In this document: in pieces, positions 1-7,971 of the stretch
How the letters are laid out: every line of letters begins with the position of its first letter
How positions within the stretch are numbered: position 1 is the first letter of the stretch
Assembly: GCA_020849275.1 (NCBI GenBank)
Contig: JADLGO010000050.1
Span: forward strand, 40,600-104,599
Direction of reading: 5' to 3'
DNA length: 64,000 nucleotides
From: Chthonomonadales bacterium
GTDB taxonomy: Bacteria > Armatimonadota > Chthonomonadetes > Chthonomonadales > CAJBBX01
Translations under genes and position numbers: made by a program
The notes under the pieces: model-generated
Told to the model about the DNA's origin: nothing
Database searches by the model: none
The model's input: only the letters and a program-made list of their open reading frames with translations

Positions 1-155
1 GGCCCCTTCTCGCGGATCGCGCGCACGACCTTCGGCGGAAGCTGCGTGTCTCCGGCCCCTTGCACGAATGACCTGTAGTAGAGGATGTAGCAGACGCCAC
101 CGATGGCGATCAGCAGCAGAACGCCGCCGGCCAGCGGGCCGATCTGTCTCTTCAT
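1..155 (-). CDS. One-helix membrane microprotein, C-terminus cut by window edge
   Basis: The reading frame runs off the left edge, so only about the first 51 residues are seen. It begins MKRQIGPLAGGVLLLIAIGG, has a short basic N-terminus and one hydrophobic helix (about residues 7-26), then an outside segment containing DTQLPPKVVRAIREKG. The next gene on the same strand has the same plan: MK.QI.P, one helix, then a D(T)..LPP.V...IRE.G motif. The two therefore look like tandem paralogs. Function unknown; a bitopic or secreted small protein is all that can be said. Confidence 0.6.
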   Translation of the reverse strand, partial: MKRQIGPLAGGVLLLIAIGGVCYILYYRSFVQGAGDTQLPPKVVRAIREKG

Positions 156-250
156 TGTGATCCGCTCCCACGCAGAGGGGGCGCCGTTCGCGGCGACGCA
201 GGTCGAGCCGCCTCCCTCTCGATGGCCGTGAGTCCTCGGTCCGGCCGCGG

Positions 251-493
251 CTAGCGTCGCACGGGGGGGCCGGTCGGCAGCGGCGCATTCGAGACGCCGC
301 CGCCCGGCATCGGCATCGGCGGCATGGGCCGGGGCCCCTGCTCCCGGATCCGCGCGGCGACTTCCGGCGGCAGGCCGGTGTCGACGGTCGCCTTCGGCCC
401 CCTGGACGGGCCCGCCCACATCCAGGCCACGACGGCAGCGAGCACGATCAGGACCACGGCCGCGGCGGCCACCGGGTTAATCTGAGCCTTCAT
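251..493 (-). CDS. One-helix membrane microprotein with Pro/Gly/Met-rich tail
   Basis: 80 residues. Residues 1-6 are basic and polar, residues 8-27 form an Ala/Val-rich membrane helix, and the rest is a short DTGLPPEVAARIREQGPRP segment followed by a low-complexity PMPPMPMPGGG tail. It is a paralog of the truncated gene at the window start. It lies downstream of a pseudopilin gene on the same strand (84 nt from that stop to this start), so the three may be co-transcribed. An AGGAGG-like ribosome site (aaggaggtcg) precedes the ATG. Function not recognised. Confidence 0.6.
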   Translation of the reverse strand: MKAQINPVAAAAVVLIVLAAVVAWMWAGPSRGPKATVDTGLPPEVAARIREQGPRPMPPMPMPGGGVSNAPLPTGPPVRR

Positions 494-576
494 CGCCGGT
501 TACGACCTCCTTGCAGTGGGCGACCCGCGCCGGCGAGCGCGTGTTGCGCGCTCGCCGGCGCGGGATGTGGCCGGAC

Positions 577-1332
577 CTAGGGGTGCGTGTAGCCCGCCTT
601 GTCGAGAACCCAGTAGTACTGGTTAACCGTGCCTGCGCTCACGTTCTGCACGAAGGTCGAGAAGGTGATCCACTTCGCATGTCCATCGGACCAGACGACG
701 TTCATGCCGCCCGTGTGCGCGTTCGGTGGCCGCCACCACTCCGATGGCCCGAAGTCGTAGTAGTAGTTGATGTACCAGAACGGCACCATGTAGGTCCCGT
801 ACCGGCTTCCGCCGTCGACCGTGCCGCACTCGGCATCAACGATCGTCTCGGCCGGAATCTGCACCTGCCCCAGGGATGTGAAGGTGTTGGGGCCCATCTG
901 CTGGTTCAGCGAGTTCAGGCCAAACATGTGGTTTCTCGCGTAGGAGGGACCCATGTTCGTGGCCGCCCTGTTGCCGTCGTTCGGATCGGGCAGCTCGCCC
1001 CACGGGGAGCGAGGATGGCGGGCGCTGGGGCACCCGTTCTCGGAGAGCTGGTAGCTCTTGATGTAGGGCTGGAGCTGCGACGTCCAGTTGGGGAAGCCGG
1101 CCTCCCAGGGAGCGTGCCGCTGGTTCCAGTCCGAGATGGTGCAGTAGGTCTCGTCGTAGTCCTGAGCATACATCATCTCGGCCAGGCCGATCTGTTTGCT
1201 GCTGCTCAGGCAGGCGGATTTGCGGGCCTGCTCGCGCGCCTGGGCGAAAACCGGGAACAGGATTGCCGCTAAGATCGCGATGATCGCGATCACCACAAGA
1301 AGCTCGATCAGCGTGAAACCGGTGCGTCTCAT
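577..1332 (-). CDS. Type IV pilin-like (DUF1559 style) protein
   Basis: The start at 1332 ([12 protein letters not shown]) is preferred over an upstream in-frame start 24 nt earlier because it gives the classic class III signal: RRTG/FTLIE, with cleavage after Gly and Glu at +5. A hydrophobic helix ([19 protein letters not shown]) follows, then [32 protein letters not shown], the usual beginning of these pseudopilins. Near the C-terminus is an H-x9-DG motif (H in NAHTGG, DG in WSDGHAKW), the mark of the DUF1559 family. Such proteins are inserted by a type II secretion or type IV pilus-like machine. No machine genes are in the window, so the partner is unknown. Confidence 0.85.
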   Translation of the reverse strand: MRRTGFTLIELLVVIAIIAILAAILFPVFAQAREQARKSACLSSSKQIGLAEMMYAQDYDETYCTISDWNQRHAPWEAGFPNWTSQLQPYIKSYQLSENGCPSARHPRSPWGELPDPNDGNRAATNMGPSYARNHMFGLNSLNQQMGPNTFTSLGQVQIPAETIVDAECGTVDGGSRYGTYMVPFWYINYYYDFGPSEWWRPPNAHTGGMNVVWSDGHAKWITFSTFVQNVSAGTVNQYYWVLDKAGYTHP

Positions 1333-1415
1333 CGAGGAGTTCACCCCCTGGGCCACGGATGGCCCGGTTGCAGGCGCCGTGGCGCCCGCGATAGAGTATC
1401 CCGCATGGCACGGGA

Positions 1416-2429
1416 TCAGACTGCCGCCGCATCACCTCCCCCCGTGTCACCTGAACAAGACGAGGACGCCCGAACCAGAAGCCGCGAGGGCAGTACGGCC
1501 GATTGCGGGAGTGCGCTCGGGTCCGCCATGCGCCGCTCCAGGAACCGCCAGGCCAGTGCCACCATCTCGCCGACCGGGTGGACCACGGTGGAGAGGGGAA
1601 CTTCCAGGTACTCCGTGTCCTCGATGCCGTCGCAGCCCACCAGGGCCACGTCGTCGGGCACGCGAAGGCCGCAGTCGAGCGCCGCCCGGTAGGCGGCAAG
1701 GGCGACGTCGTCGTTCTGACAGAAGAGCGCGCCAGGACATCCCCTGGCCTCGATGTAGTCGCGAACGCGGCGTCGGTTGGTGGCTCGGGCCTCGTCGGGA
1801 ATCGGTACCACGTCGGGCTCCCGTCCGGCCCGGCCCATCACGTCGCGGTACGCTTCGGTACGCGGGTCTCGCTCGGCATACATCAGCGCCACGATGCGGC
1901 CAGACCGGGTGGCGACCAGGTGCTCGACCGCCTCGACCGAGCCCCGATAGAGGTCGATGCGCACGTGGTCGACCTTCGTGGTGCAGAGCGAGCCCATCGC
2001 GACGAGCGGACGACGGAACGCCGGGCGCGCCCTGAGGAAGCGCTCGAGCGGGTCATTCACATCCACCACCAGGATCCCCTCCGCCAACCCGTCGGGGGCC
2101 TGCCAGTCGATGGCGCCCTGGCTCTGCGTGCTCACGCCGCGCACCACCGGTTGATAGCCGCGACGCTCCGACTCGACCTGCAGGTGGTGACCGATGAGCG
2201 CGTAGTAGGGGGTGTACGGGTCGTTGATCCACAGGCTGACGAGGTTGGTCCGCCCGGTCACCAGGGCGCGTCCCGTCGGGTTCGGAAGGTACCCGAGCCG
2301 TTCCGCGGCCTCGCGCACCCTGCGGCGTGTCTCGGCAGACACGAAGGGGCTGTCGGCATCGTGCAGAGCGCGCGATACCGTCGCCGACGAAAGACCCAGT
2401 TGCCTGGCGATGTCCTTGATCGTGGGCAT
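1416..2429 (-). CDS. LacI-family transcriptional regulator
   Basis: 337 residues, the usual LacI length. The N-terminal helix-turn-helix [20 protein letters not shown] and hinge [20 protein letters not shown] are complete. They are followed by a periplasmic-binding-protein-like effector domain (about 60-325) with [32 protein letters not shown]. It probably binds a sugar or sugar derivative in the cytoplasm and represses or activates carbohydrate genes. A LacI-type palindrome (2501-2514) lies 72 nt upstream of its start, which suggests self-control. Its other targets are not evident: the flanking genes are a pseudopilin and hemerythrins, not sugar genes. Confidence 0.93.
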   Translation of the reverse strand: MPTIKDIARQLGLSSATVSRALHDADSPFVSAETRRRVREAAERLGYLPNPTGRALVTGRTNLVSLWINDPYTPYYALIGHHLQVESERRGYQPVVRGVSTQSQGAIDWQAPDGLAEGILVVDVNDPLERFLRARPAFRRPLVAMGSLCTTKVDHVRIDLYRGSVEAVEHLVATRSGRIVALMYAERDPRTEAYRDVMGRAGREPDVVPIPDEARATNRRRVRDYIEARGCPGALFCQNDDVALAAYRAALDCGLRVPDDVALVGCDGIEDTEYLEVPLSTVVHPVGEMVALAWRFLERRMADPSALPQSAVLPSRLLVRASSSCSGDTGGGDAAAV

Positions 2430-2500
2430 GAGGATGGGTCCAAGTTACTGGGCGATTCGGACGCGAGTGGGCGGCCGGCGCGCCATAGCAAACGTGCTCT

Positions 2501-2514
2501 AGAAAACGATTTCT
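2501..2514. promoter_or_regulatory. LacI-type operator upstream of the LacI gene
   Basis: AGAAAACGATTTCT is a CG-centred inverted repeat (left half AGAAAA, right half complement AGAAAT, one mismatch). This is the AAA-CG-TTT shape bound by LacI-family proteins. It sits 72-85 nt upstream of the LacI start, where a self-repressing operator is expected. A weaker similar element, AGCAAACGTGCT, overlaps 2487-2498. The rest of the 2430-2757 gap shows no gene. Confidence 0.5.
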
Positions 2515-2757
2515 GCCATGGTACAGCGACCTCGGGCGGATGTCAAGGCCTGAGGAGGGGATTTCGTCGCGGAACGAGGGGATTCGGGGTAGCCGCTGCG
2601 ATGCCGGGCCGCGCCGGCGCGCCGCGGCATCGCCCGCGTCGGCGGAGCGTCAGCGCGATGGGGAGCGCGGGGCGCTCCGGGCGAGGCCCCGATGACTCCA
2701 TGCCCTCGCCAGGAGCGGGCCGTACCGCGGATCGGCGTGGCCCGCTCGGCCAGTAGC

Positions 2758-3186
2758 CTATGTGCCGCGCTCATCGAGCGCGGCGCCGATCCTGAGGAGC
2801 GTGCTCTCGTCGAGGGTTCGCTCAAGCGAACGGAAGAGCTCGCGTTCCTCCCATCGGATGTGGCTCTCTAGCCTCTCCGCCAACTCGCGGCATTGCTCGG
2901 CCGTCACGGTGCCCGGGTCGGATGCCGCCCTCGCCAGGTCCCGCAGTGCCGCGTGGTCGGTCACCAGCCTGGCTGCGTGAGCCTCGGGCGTCACGTACGG
3001 CAGCAGGCACCTCTCCTCGCGGTCGAGGTGCGGCGCGATCTGGCCGCGCCAGGCGGCGGCGAAGTCCTGGACGGCGCGCGTTCGCGCCCCCGCGTCGCGC
3101 TCCGCGGCCAGGCGCAGACGCCGTGCCTGCACCAGTCCGTGATGGTGATCGTGCGACAGGGGGACGAGGCTCGGATGGCGCTTCAT
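2758..3186 (-). CDS. Hemerythrin-domain protein
   Basis: 142 residues covering one HHE cation-binding four-helix bundle. Likely diiron ligands are in LSHDHHHGLVQARRL, the HLDREERCLLPYV helix, the TDHAALRDL helix and ESHIRWEERELF. The start overlaps the stop of the upstream hemerythrin gene by 4 nt (ATGA), so the two are translationally coupled. Single-domain hemerythrins bind O2 or NO or deliver iron. Next to a DUF1858-NnrS protein and a molybdoenzyme, a role in nitric oxide handling or repair of iron centres is the best inference. Confidence 0.88.
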   Translation of the reverse strand: MKRHPSLVPLSHDHHHGLVQARRLRLAAERDAGARTRAVQDFAAAWRGQIAPHLDREERCLLPYVTPEAHAARLVTDHAALRDLARAASDPGTVTAEQCRELAERLESHIRWEERELFRSLERTLDESTLLRIGAALDERGT

Positions 3187-3659
3187 CGACTCAGGATGGC
3201 CCGCCTCTCCTCGGCGCTAGCGACGCGGTCCAGCACCGGGTAGAGGATGTTCCGTTCGCGCAGGTCATGATGCTCCATCAGATGCTTGAAGCGCGTCTCC
3301 TCATCCAGGAGGCGCAGGATGGCCTGGGCGTCGGCGTCCCCGCACCGCAGCGCGGCGACCATGTCGCGGAAGCGATCCAGGTACTGCTCCATCTTGCGAT
3401 GCTCGGCCTGGTAGAAGGTCACGTCGCCGCCAAGGATGTCGCCCGCGCGGCGATAGATCGGAAAGAGGGTGTCTTCCTCGAGCGCGATGTGCTCACGGAT
3501 ATCGGCATCGACGGCGGCTAGCTTCCGGGAGGCCACGGCGATGTCCCGATCGAGCAGGGCCTCCTGGTGCTCCGCGAAGAGCTCGTCGAACGCCCGATGC
3601 GCGGCCAGCAAGGAGTCGAAGCTGGCGACAACCTCCAGTTCCGACGCGCCTCGTTCCAT
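3183..3659 (-). CDS. Hemerythrin-domain protein
   Basis: 158 residues with a second, diverged HHE bundle. Metal-ligand candidates are LFAEHQEALLDRD, the IREHIALEEDTLFPIY helix, FYQAEHRKMEQYL and MEHHDLRERNILYPVLD. It is coupled by a 4-nt overlap to the next hemerythrin and lies 22 nt downstream of the NnrS-like gene, so all three form one operon. The pattern REHIALEEDTLFPIYR resembles the hemerythrin half of Ric/YtfE iron-cluster repair proteins. Repair of NO-damaged centres is plausible but not shown. Confidence 0.88.
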   Translation of the reverse strand: MERGASELEVVASFDSLLAAHRAFDELFAEHQEALLDRDIAVASRKLAAVDADIREHIALEEDTLFPIYRRAGDILGGDVTFYQAEHRKMEQYLDRFRDMVAALRCGDADAQAILRLLDEETRFKHLMEHHDLRERNILYPVLDRVASAEERRAILSR

Positions 3660-3681
3660 GCGCCCTCCCCCTGGCCGGCCG

Positions 3682-5340
3682 TTAGCGTCCTGTCGCCATG
3701 CCGGGCAACTCCGATGGCGGCGCCAACGTGCCTGCCGGACGGGCAGGCGGCTCGTCCAGCCGGGGTGACCGCCACATGATGGCGAGCAGCTCGACCGCCC
3801 AGATGACCAGCCCGACGACCTCGATGAAGCCGCTCAGGCCCATGATGGCGTAGGCGGAGTGCGTGAAGTCGGTTGCGATCTGCGTCCCCACTCGCAGCAC
3901 GTTCCCCGCATTGATCAGGACGAACGGGAGCCAGAGCCCGTTCAGTGTGCGGGGGTCGATTCCGCGCAGCATCGGCACGACGCGTGCCGAGATGCCCACG
4001 ATCATCAGCGTGATGAAGCCGACCGTCAGCGCGTGGCGCACCGCGCCAAGGTAGGCGTGCGAGAAGGCCTGGCCCCGGAACATGGAGTATGGGAACATGA
4101 AGTTGAGCATGACGAGGCCGACGAGCAGCCAGACGTAGGCCGCGCGCACGAGCTTCAGGCTCCTGTCCGGCTTGCGCGCGGGCCCGAAGATGCCCAGCGC
4201 CGAGACAACGAGGATGGCGGACACCAGCAGGCCGATGAAGGAGACGCGGAGCAGGAACAGCAGGCCGGGCAACTGATACACGAAGAGCCCGATCCAGCCC
4301 GCCATGTCCGCGATGATGGAGAGCGCGAAGACCCCAAGGATGATGCGCGCATCGCGGCGACTTCTGGCCGTCTGAGCGGCCCGCTCAGCCTCCGTCGCCG
4401 CCTGGGCGTTCAGGCCGAAGATGGCCGGCAGCAGGCGAATGCTCACGCCGAAGATCATCATGGTGATGAAGCCGAACACCTGCAGCTCTCGCATGGCCGT
4501 CATCCAGCCGGCGAGCAGGGGGACCATCGTGAACTCGTCCGGCGCGGTCGCCACCGCGTGGAAGAGGAGCGGGCCGAGCGCGGTCTGGAGCCAGAACGCC
4601 GCCAGCGCCGCCATGATGAACGGCGCGCCAACCATCGTCTCCCGCGTGCTCCGGTCGCCTCCGTGCATCGTCCGGAAGATCAGCGCCAGGAAGATCGTGA
4701 CGGCAACGACCTCCAGCGCGCCGCCCGTGATGCCCAGCGCCAGCATGCTCCGGGCGTGGGAGTACGTCTGGCCCACGGCCGAGGCGACGATCCCGGCCAG
4801 CATCAGGCCGAGCGAGAGGTGCGCCAGGCCGGGCGCTTGGAGCCTCGCGCCGCGGAAGCGCGGGAAAGCCTGATAGGCGAAGCCCATCACGAACAGGCCG
4901 ACCCAGCCGAGTATCTGCGCGTGGGCGTGCGCCAGCGTCCAGTCCAGCGGGACGGCGAAGAAGTCGCCGCGACTGCCGATGCGGTACAGGTTGGCCGCGC
5001 CCCAGACACACCCGGCCGTGAGCATCACCACGACCGCGCCCAGGAAGAAGGGGCGATAGATGGTGTCCGCGGCTCCACCCTTCGCGCCTGATGGGAACGG
5101 GCTACCCGGCGGCGCGGCGCAGACGACCGCAGCCCTTGGCAGCGCGACCACCGCGTTCAGCTCGTCCATCAGGTCGAGAAGCGAGGCGCCGTGCGCCTCG
5201 GCGAAGAACCGGATCGATTCGTGCGGTCCGAGCGGGCCGCCGCAGCCCTGCAGCCCGTGACGGTCGAGGACCTCGCGGCACTCCGGATGCGCGCGAAGCA
5301 CGTCGGGGATCATCTCGTCCGTCGTGATGTGAACACTCAC
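3682..5340 (-). CDS. DUF1858-NnrS fusion, heme-copper-oxidase-like membrane protein
   Basis: 552 residues from a GTG start preceded by GGAG. Residues 1-63 are a DUF1858-like helical domain (TTDEMIPDVLRAHPECREVL, later GLQGCGG and SLLDLMDELN) with one cysteine where many members have two. Residues 95-530 contain about 12 hydrophobic segments of the NnrS family, with putative heme/metal histidines in LAHAHAQILGW (His138, His140), in FSHAYLGAVRHALTVGF and in DFTHSAYAIMG. NnrS proteins are linked to tolerance of NO and denitrification intermediates. The fusion puts the DUF1858 domain on the same chain, with hemerythrins immediately downstream. That is a rearranged version of the domain-plus-hemerythrin layout of Ric proteins. 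Confidence 0.85.
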   Translation of the reverse strand: MSVHITTDEMIPDVLRAHPECREVLDRHGLQGCGGPLGPHESIRFFAEAHGASLLDLMDELNAVVALPRAAVVCAAPPGSPFPSGAKGGAADTIYRPFFLGAVVVMLTAGCVWGAANLYRIGSRGDFFAVPLDWTLAHAHAQILGWVGLFVMGFAYQAFPRFRGARLQAPGLAHLSLGLMLAGIVASAVGQTYSHARSMLALGITGGALEVVAVTIFLALIFRTMHGGDRSTRETMVGAPFIMAALAAFWLQTALGPLLFHAVATAPDEFTMVPLLAGWMTAMRELQVFGFITMMIFGVSIRLLPAIFGLNAQAATEAERAAQTARSRRDARIILGVFALSIIADMAGWIGLFVYQLPGLLFLLRVSFIGLLVSAILVVSALGIFGPARKPDRSLKLVRAAYVWLLVGLVMLNFMFPYSMFRGQAFSHAYLGAVRHALTVGFITLMIVGISARVVPMLRGIDPRTLNGLWLPFVLINAGNVLRVGTQIATDFTHSAYAIMGLSGFIEVVGLVIWAVELLAIMWRSPRLDEPPARPAGTLAPPSELPGMATGR

Positions 5341-5617
5341 AGGCGATCTCCTGCTCGCTGATTAGAGCGGCCCACATCGCAACACCCTGTTGACCGCCGC
5401 CGAAGGCCGCGAACCCCTCGCGCAGCCCGCGGACATGCGCGAGCCGGCCCGATTCGGCGCGAGGGCGCGCCACGCCGCGACCTCGGCCGCACGATGGCGC
5501 CGCCGGGCCAGGGGCGAGGCACGGCCAGTGGGCGTGCGTTCGCATACCCTGACCCGCCCGCACGCGGAGGAGGAGTAGCCCCACGAACCGCGCGACCTTG
5601 CCAGGCTCAACGGTGGG

Positions 5618-5911
5618 CTATCGCGGGGTGCTTGCCTCGACGACGCCGTTGACGCGGAAGAAACCGGCGTTGATCTCGATGAAGCGCTCCTGATCCTTGG
5701 GGACGTCCGTATCGGCGAAAATCGCCGTCACCGGACACTCTGGCTCGCAGAGGCCGCAGTCGATGCACTCATCCGGGTCGATGAAGAGCATGTCGTACCG
5801 CTTGCCGTCGCCATCCGTAAAAACGCCCTCGTGGATGCAGTCGACGGGGCAGACCTCCACACAGGCCTTGTCCTTCACTCCAATGCACGGTTCGCAGATG
5901 ACATACGCCAT
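5618..5911 (-). CDS. Seven-iron type ferredoxin
   Basis: 97 residues. The ATG at 5911 follows aaggagaaccacg, a good ribosome site; an upstream in-frame start adds only MAARRRTT. The pattern CEPCIGVKDKACVEVCPVDC, then DECIDCGLCEPECP, is that of FdI-like ferredoxins carrying a [3Fe-4S] or [4Fe-4S] plus a [4Fe-4S] cluster. The C-terminal part (FIEINAGFFRVNGVV) resembles the tail of these proteins. It is a soluble cytoplasmic electron carrier. Its place between the NnrS operon and the unknown gene at 5954, divergent from the molybdoenzyme cluster, suggests it feeds electrons to nitrogen-oxide reactions; this is inferred. Confidence 0.9.
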   Translation of the reverse strand: MAYVICEPCIGVKDKACVEVCPVDCIHEGVFTDGDGKRYDMLFIDPDECIDCGLCEPECPVTAIFADTDVPKDQERFIEINAGFFRVNGVVEASTPR

Positions 5912-5953
5912 CGTGGTTCTCCTTCTCGCTGCCACCCGGCCGCCGCGACGACC

Positions 5954-6331
5954 TCAGTGGCACTGATCCAGCCACCGGCGGAGCCTTGCCAGCTCATCGA
6001 GCCGTCGGCCCATCGCGCGGCGAATGCGCGCGGCGCCGTCGTCGCGCGAGGCTCCTCCCGTGTACGGCGTCGTTGCCGACAGGCCGTCCACGGCCATCTG
6101 ATACACGTCGGCCACCGTGGGAGCGATGAACAGGTCCCGCAGCCTCCCCTTGGCGCGGCTTGTCCAGCCGGCCAACCGCGCGCGAGCATGGGCCAGAGGG
6201 ACGTTCGAGTGCATGGCCTCGCGCCCCATTTCGCGCCCGCTCTCCAGCAGATCGTCCAGCGCCCGCACCGCTTCGGCGCGCGACACGCGCAGTTGCTCGC
6301 AGGTCTCGCGTGCGTCCGGGCTCGTACCCAT
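5954..6331 (-). CDS. Helical protein of unknown function in nitrogen-oxide island
   Basis: 125 residues when started at 6331, where ggaggaagtg precedes ATG; the frame could begin 27 nt earlier. The sequence is Arg/Ala/Glu-rich, predicted mostly helical, with no membrane helix and one cysteine pair far apart (CEQL near the start, DQCH at the end). No family was recognised. It is first in the left arm of the divergent cluster, 42 nt before the ferredoxin gene, and nearest to the Crp/Fnr-like palindrome at 6416-6431. Confidence 0.6.
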   Translation of the reverse strand: MGTSPDARETCEQLRVSRAEAVRALDDLLESGREMGREAMHSNVPLAHARARLAGWTSRAKGRLRDLFIAPTVADVYQMAVDGLSATTPYTGGASRDDGAARIRRAMGRRLDELARLRRWLDQCH

Positions 6332-6415
6332 CACTTCCTCCGCCACTCCTTCGGCCACTCGCCGACGGCCGGGCCAGACCGCATCCGGGCGCCCGCGGCG
6401 ACCTCGGAGCTAAAT

Positions 6416-6431
6416 TGGATATCTTTATCCA
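6416..6431. promoter_or_regulatory. Crp/Fnr-like palindrome between divergent nitrogen-oxide operons
   Basis: TGGATA-TCTT-TATCCA is a perfect inverted repeat with 6-bp arms and a 4-bp spacer, and it is AT-rich inside GC-rich DNA. The half-site spacing matches the Crp/Fnr/Dnr class (TTGAT-N4-ATCAA), though the bases differ. It lies 85 nt upstream of the 5954-6331 gene and about 380 nt upstream of the cytochrome gene. Regulation of both arms by an O2- or NO-responsive factor is inference. No regulator gene of this class is in the window. Confidence 0.45.
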
Positions 6432-6734
6432 GTACGTGGTAACTGTACCCGATCCTCCCGCGAATCCGCCCGCCGTCTCGCATTCCAGGGCGGCATCGCG
6501 GTCCGCGTTGCACGCGCCGATCCGCGGTGGGCGGAGCCCGCGCCAGCATCGCCCCGTCGCGCTACTCGTCCGATGAGCTCGGCGGAAGGCCGATCGTACT
6601 CGCGACAACAGGGCTTGATGGGCTTGCTTATGAGCGTCGGGGGCGTCACTGCCGCTCCAGCGCTCCGGATCCCGCATGCCGGGTGGTTCGGCGCGGCGGG
6701 CGCCCGCGGAGGAACCGATCGCGCCGGAACGCGG

Positions 6735-6740
6735 TATACT
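6735..6740 (+). promoter_or_regulatory. Possible -10 box of the molybdoenzyme operon
   Basis: TATACT matches the -10 form seen at the better promoters of this window, but the -35 position (6712-6717, gaaccg) is poor, as expected for an activator-dependent promoter. The predicted leader to the ATG at 6807 is about 60 nt. The rest of 6332-6806 holds no convincing gene. Confidence 0.35.
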
Positions 6741-6806
6741 CGGATCGGTTGGGGCAGCGGTTGGGATGGCCTCGACGCCATAGCGGTTCGGAAAGTGGAA
6801 CTGGCC

Positions 6807-7961
6807 ATGAGGCGCGAAGTAACACGATCCGCTCTCTGGGGGATCCTGGTCACGGCGTTGTTGGCCGTGCTGATCGTCATCGGATCTCGCAACCTCGCGC
6901 ACTTCGATGCCGCGCTCGTCGGCTATACGTTCGCCATCCTCTTCACCACCTTCGGCATCACCTACCGCTATGCGATGTGGCTTCAGCGCCCGCCGACCGC
7001 GGTCTACTGGCGGCGTGGCTGGCAGACATTCCTGAGCCGCCGCTACCTGGCGCGCAACCTGGCCGCATGGGCCGATCGCGCCGTTACCGACGTGGCGCTC
7101 AACCGCTTCATCTGGCGCCGCGCCCGGCTGCGATGGGCGGCCCACTGGCTGATCATGTGGGGATGCGTCCTCGCCGTGCTGATCACCTTCCCGCTCGTCT
7201 TCGGCTGGCTCCACTTCGAGACGGTTCCCGGCGACATCCGAATGTACCGGATGTTCGTGTTCGGGTTCCCGATCGCCAGCTTCCCGGCGTACTCCGTGCT
7301 CGCGTTCACTCTGTACCACGGGCTCGTGTGGGCTTCGTTCCTGGTCATTCCCGGCGTGATGATCGCCTTCCGTCGGCGCATGCGAGACTACGGAGCCGCG
7401 GCGGTCCAGACGTTCTCTCAGGACTTCATGCCGCTGATCCTCCTCTTCGCGGTCAGTCTGAGCGGGCTTCTGCTCACCGTGAGCTACACCTGGATGCAGG
7501 GCTATGCCTATACCTTCCTGGCGATCCTGCACGCCGTGACGGTCATCACGACCCTGCTCTTCCTGTCGTTCGGCAAGTTCTTCCACGTCCTCCAGCGGCC
7601 GGCGCAACTCGGCGTCTCGTTCTACAAGGACGTGGGCCAGAGCGAGGATCAGGCGCACTGCCGTCGGTGCGGGGAGCCATTCACCTCGCGGATGCACGTG
7701 GAGGACCTGATCGATGCGCAGCGCGGCCTCGGGTTCCAGTATGAGATGCCCGGGTCGCCGGTCGAGCACTACCAGTGGATCTGTCCGCACTGCCGCCGCG
7801 CGCTGATCGGCATCGCCCAGGGAGCCGCGGCCAACCGCGGGCAGGCGGCGCTGCTGGAGACCGGCCTCGCACCCGCTCCGATCCCGCGACCGACGTACGC
7901 GAACCCGGGGTTGGGCCAGGGCCCCCTCGGCGAGGAAGACCGGCGCAACTACCACCCCTGA
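6807..7961 (+). CDS. b-type cytochrome-like membrane subunit with zinc-ribbon-like tail
   Basis: 384 residues from the ATG at 6807, chosen because it starts directly before the first helix; the open frame extends 234 nt upstream without coding character. Six or so membrane helices lie between residues 7 and 270. They carry histidines suited to heme b ([33 protein letters not shown]). The last resembles the NarI/HdrE-type respiratory gamma domain. The cytoplasmic tail contains HCRRCGEPF and, about 50 residues later, [10 protein letters not shown], a CxxC/CxxC pair that may bind zinc or an FeS centre. It is 10 nt upstream of the molybdoenzyme gene and is the likely quinol-oxidising anchor. Confidence 0.8.
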   Translation: MRREVTRSALWGILVTALLAVLIVIGSRNLAHFDAALVGYTFAILFTTFGITYRYAMWLQRPPTAVYWRRGWQTFLSRRYLARNLAAWADRAVTDVALNRFIWRRARLRWAAHWLIMWGCVLAVLITFPLVFGWLHFETVPGDIRMYRMFVFGFPIASFPAYSVLAFTLYHGLVWASFLVIPGVMIAFRRRMRDYGAAAVQTFSQDFMPLILLFAVSLSGLLLTVSYTWMQGYAYTFLAILHAVTVITTLLFLSFGKFFHVLQRPAQLGVSFYKDVGQSEDQAHCRRCGEPFTSRMHVEDLIDAQRGLGFQYEMPGSPVEHYQWICPHCRRALIGIAQGAAANRGQAALLETGLAPAPIPRPTYANPGLGQGPLGEEDRRNYHP

Positions 7962-7971
7962 GTAGGGAACC

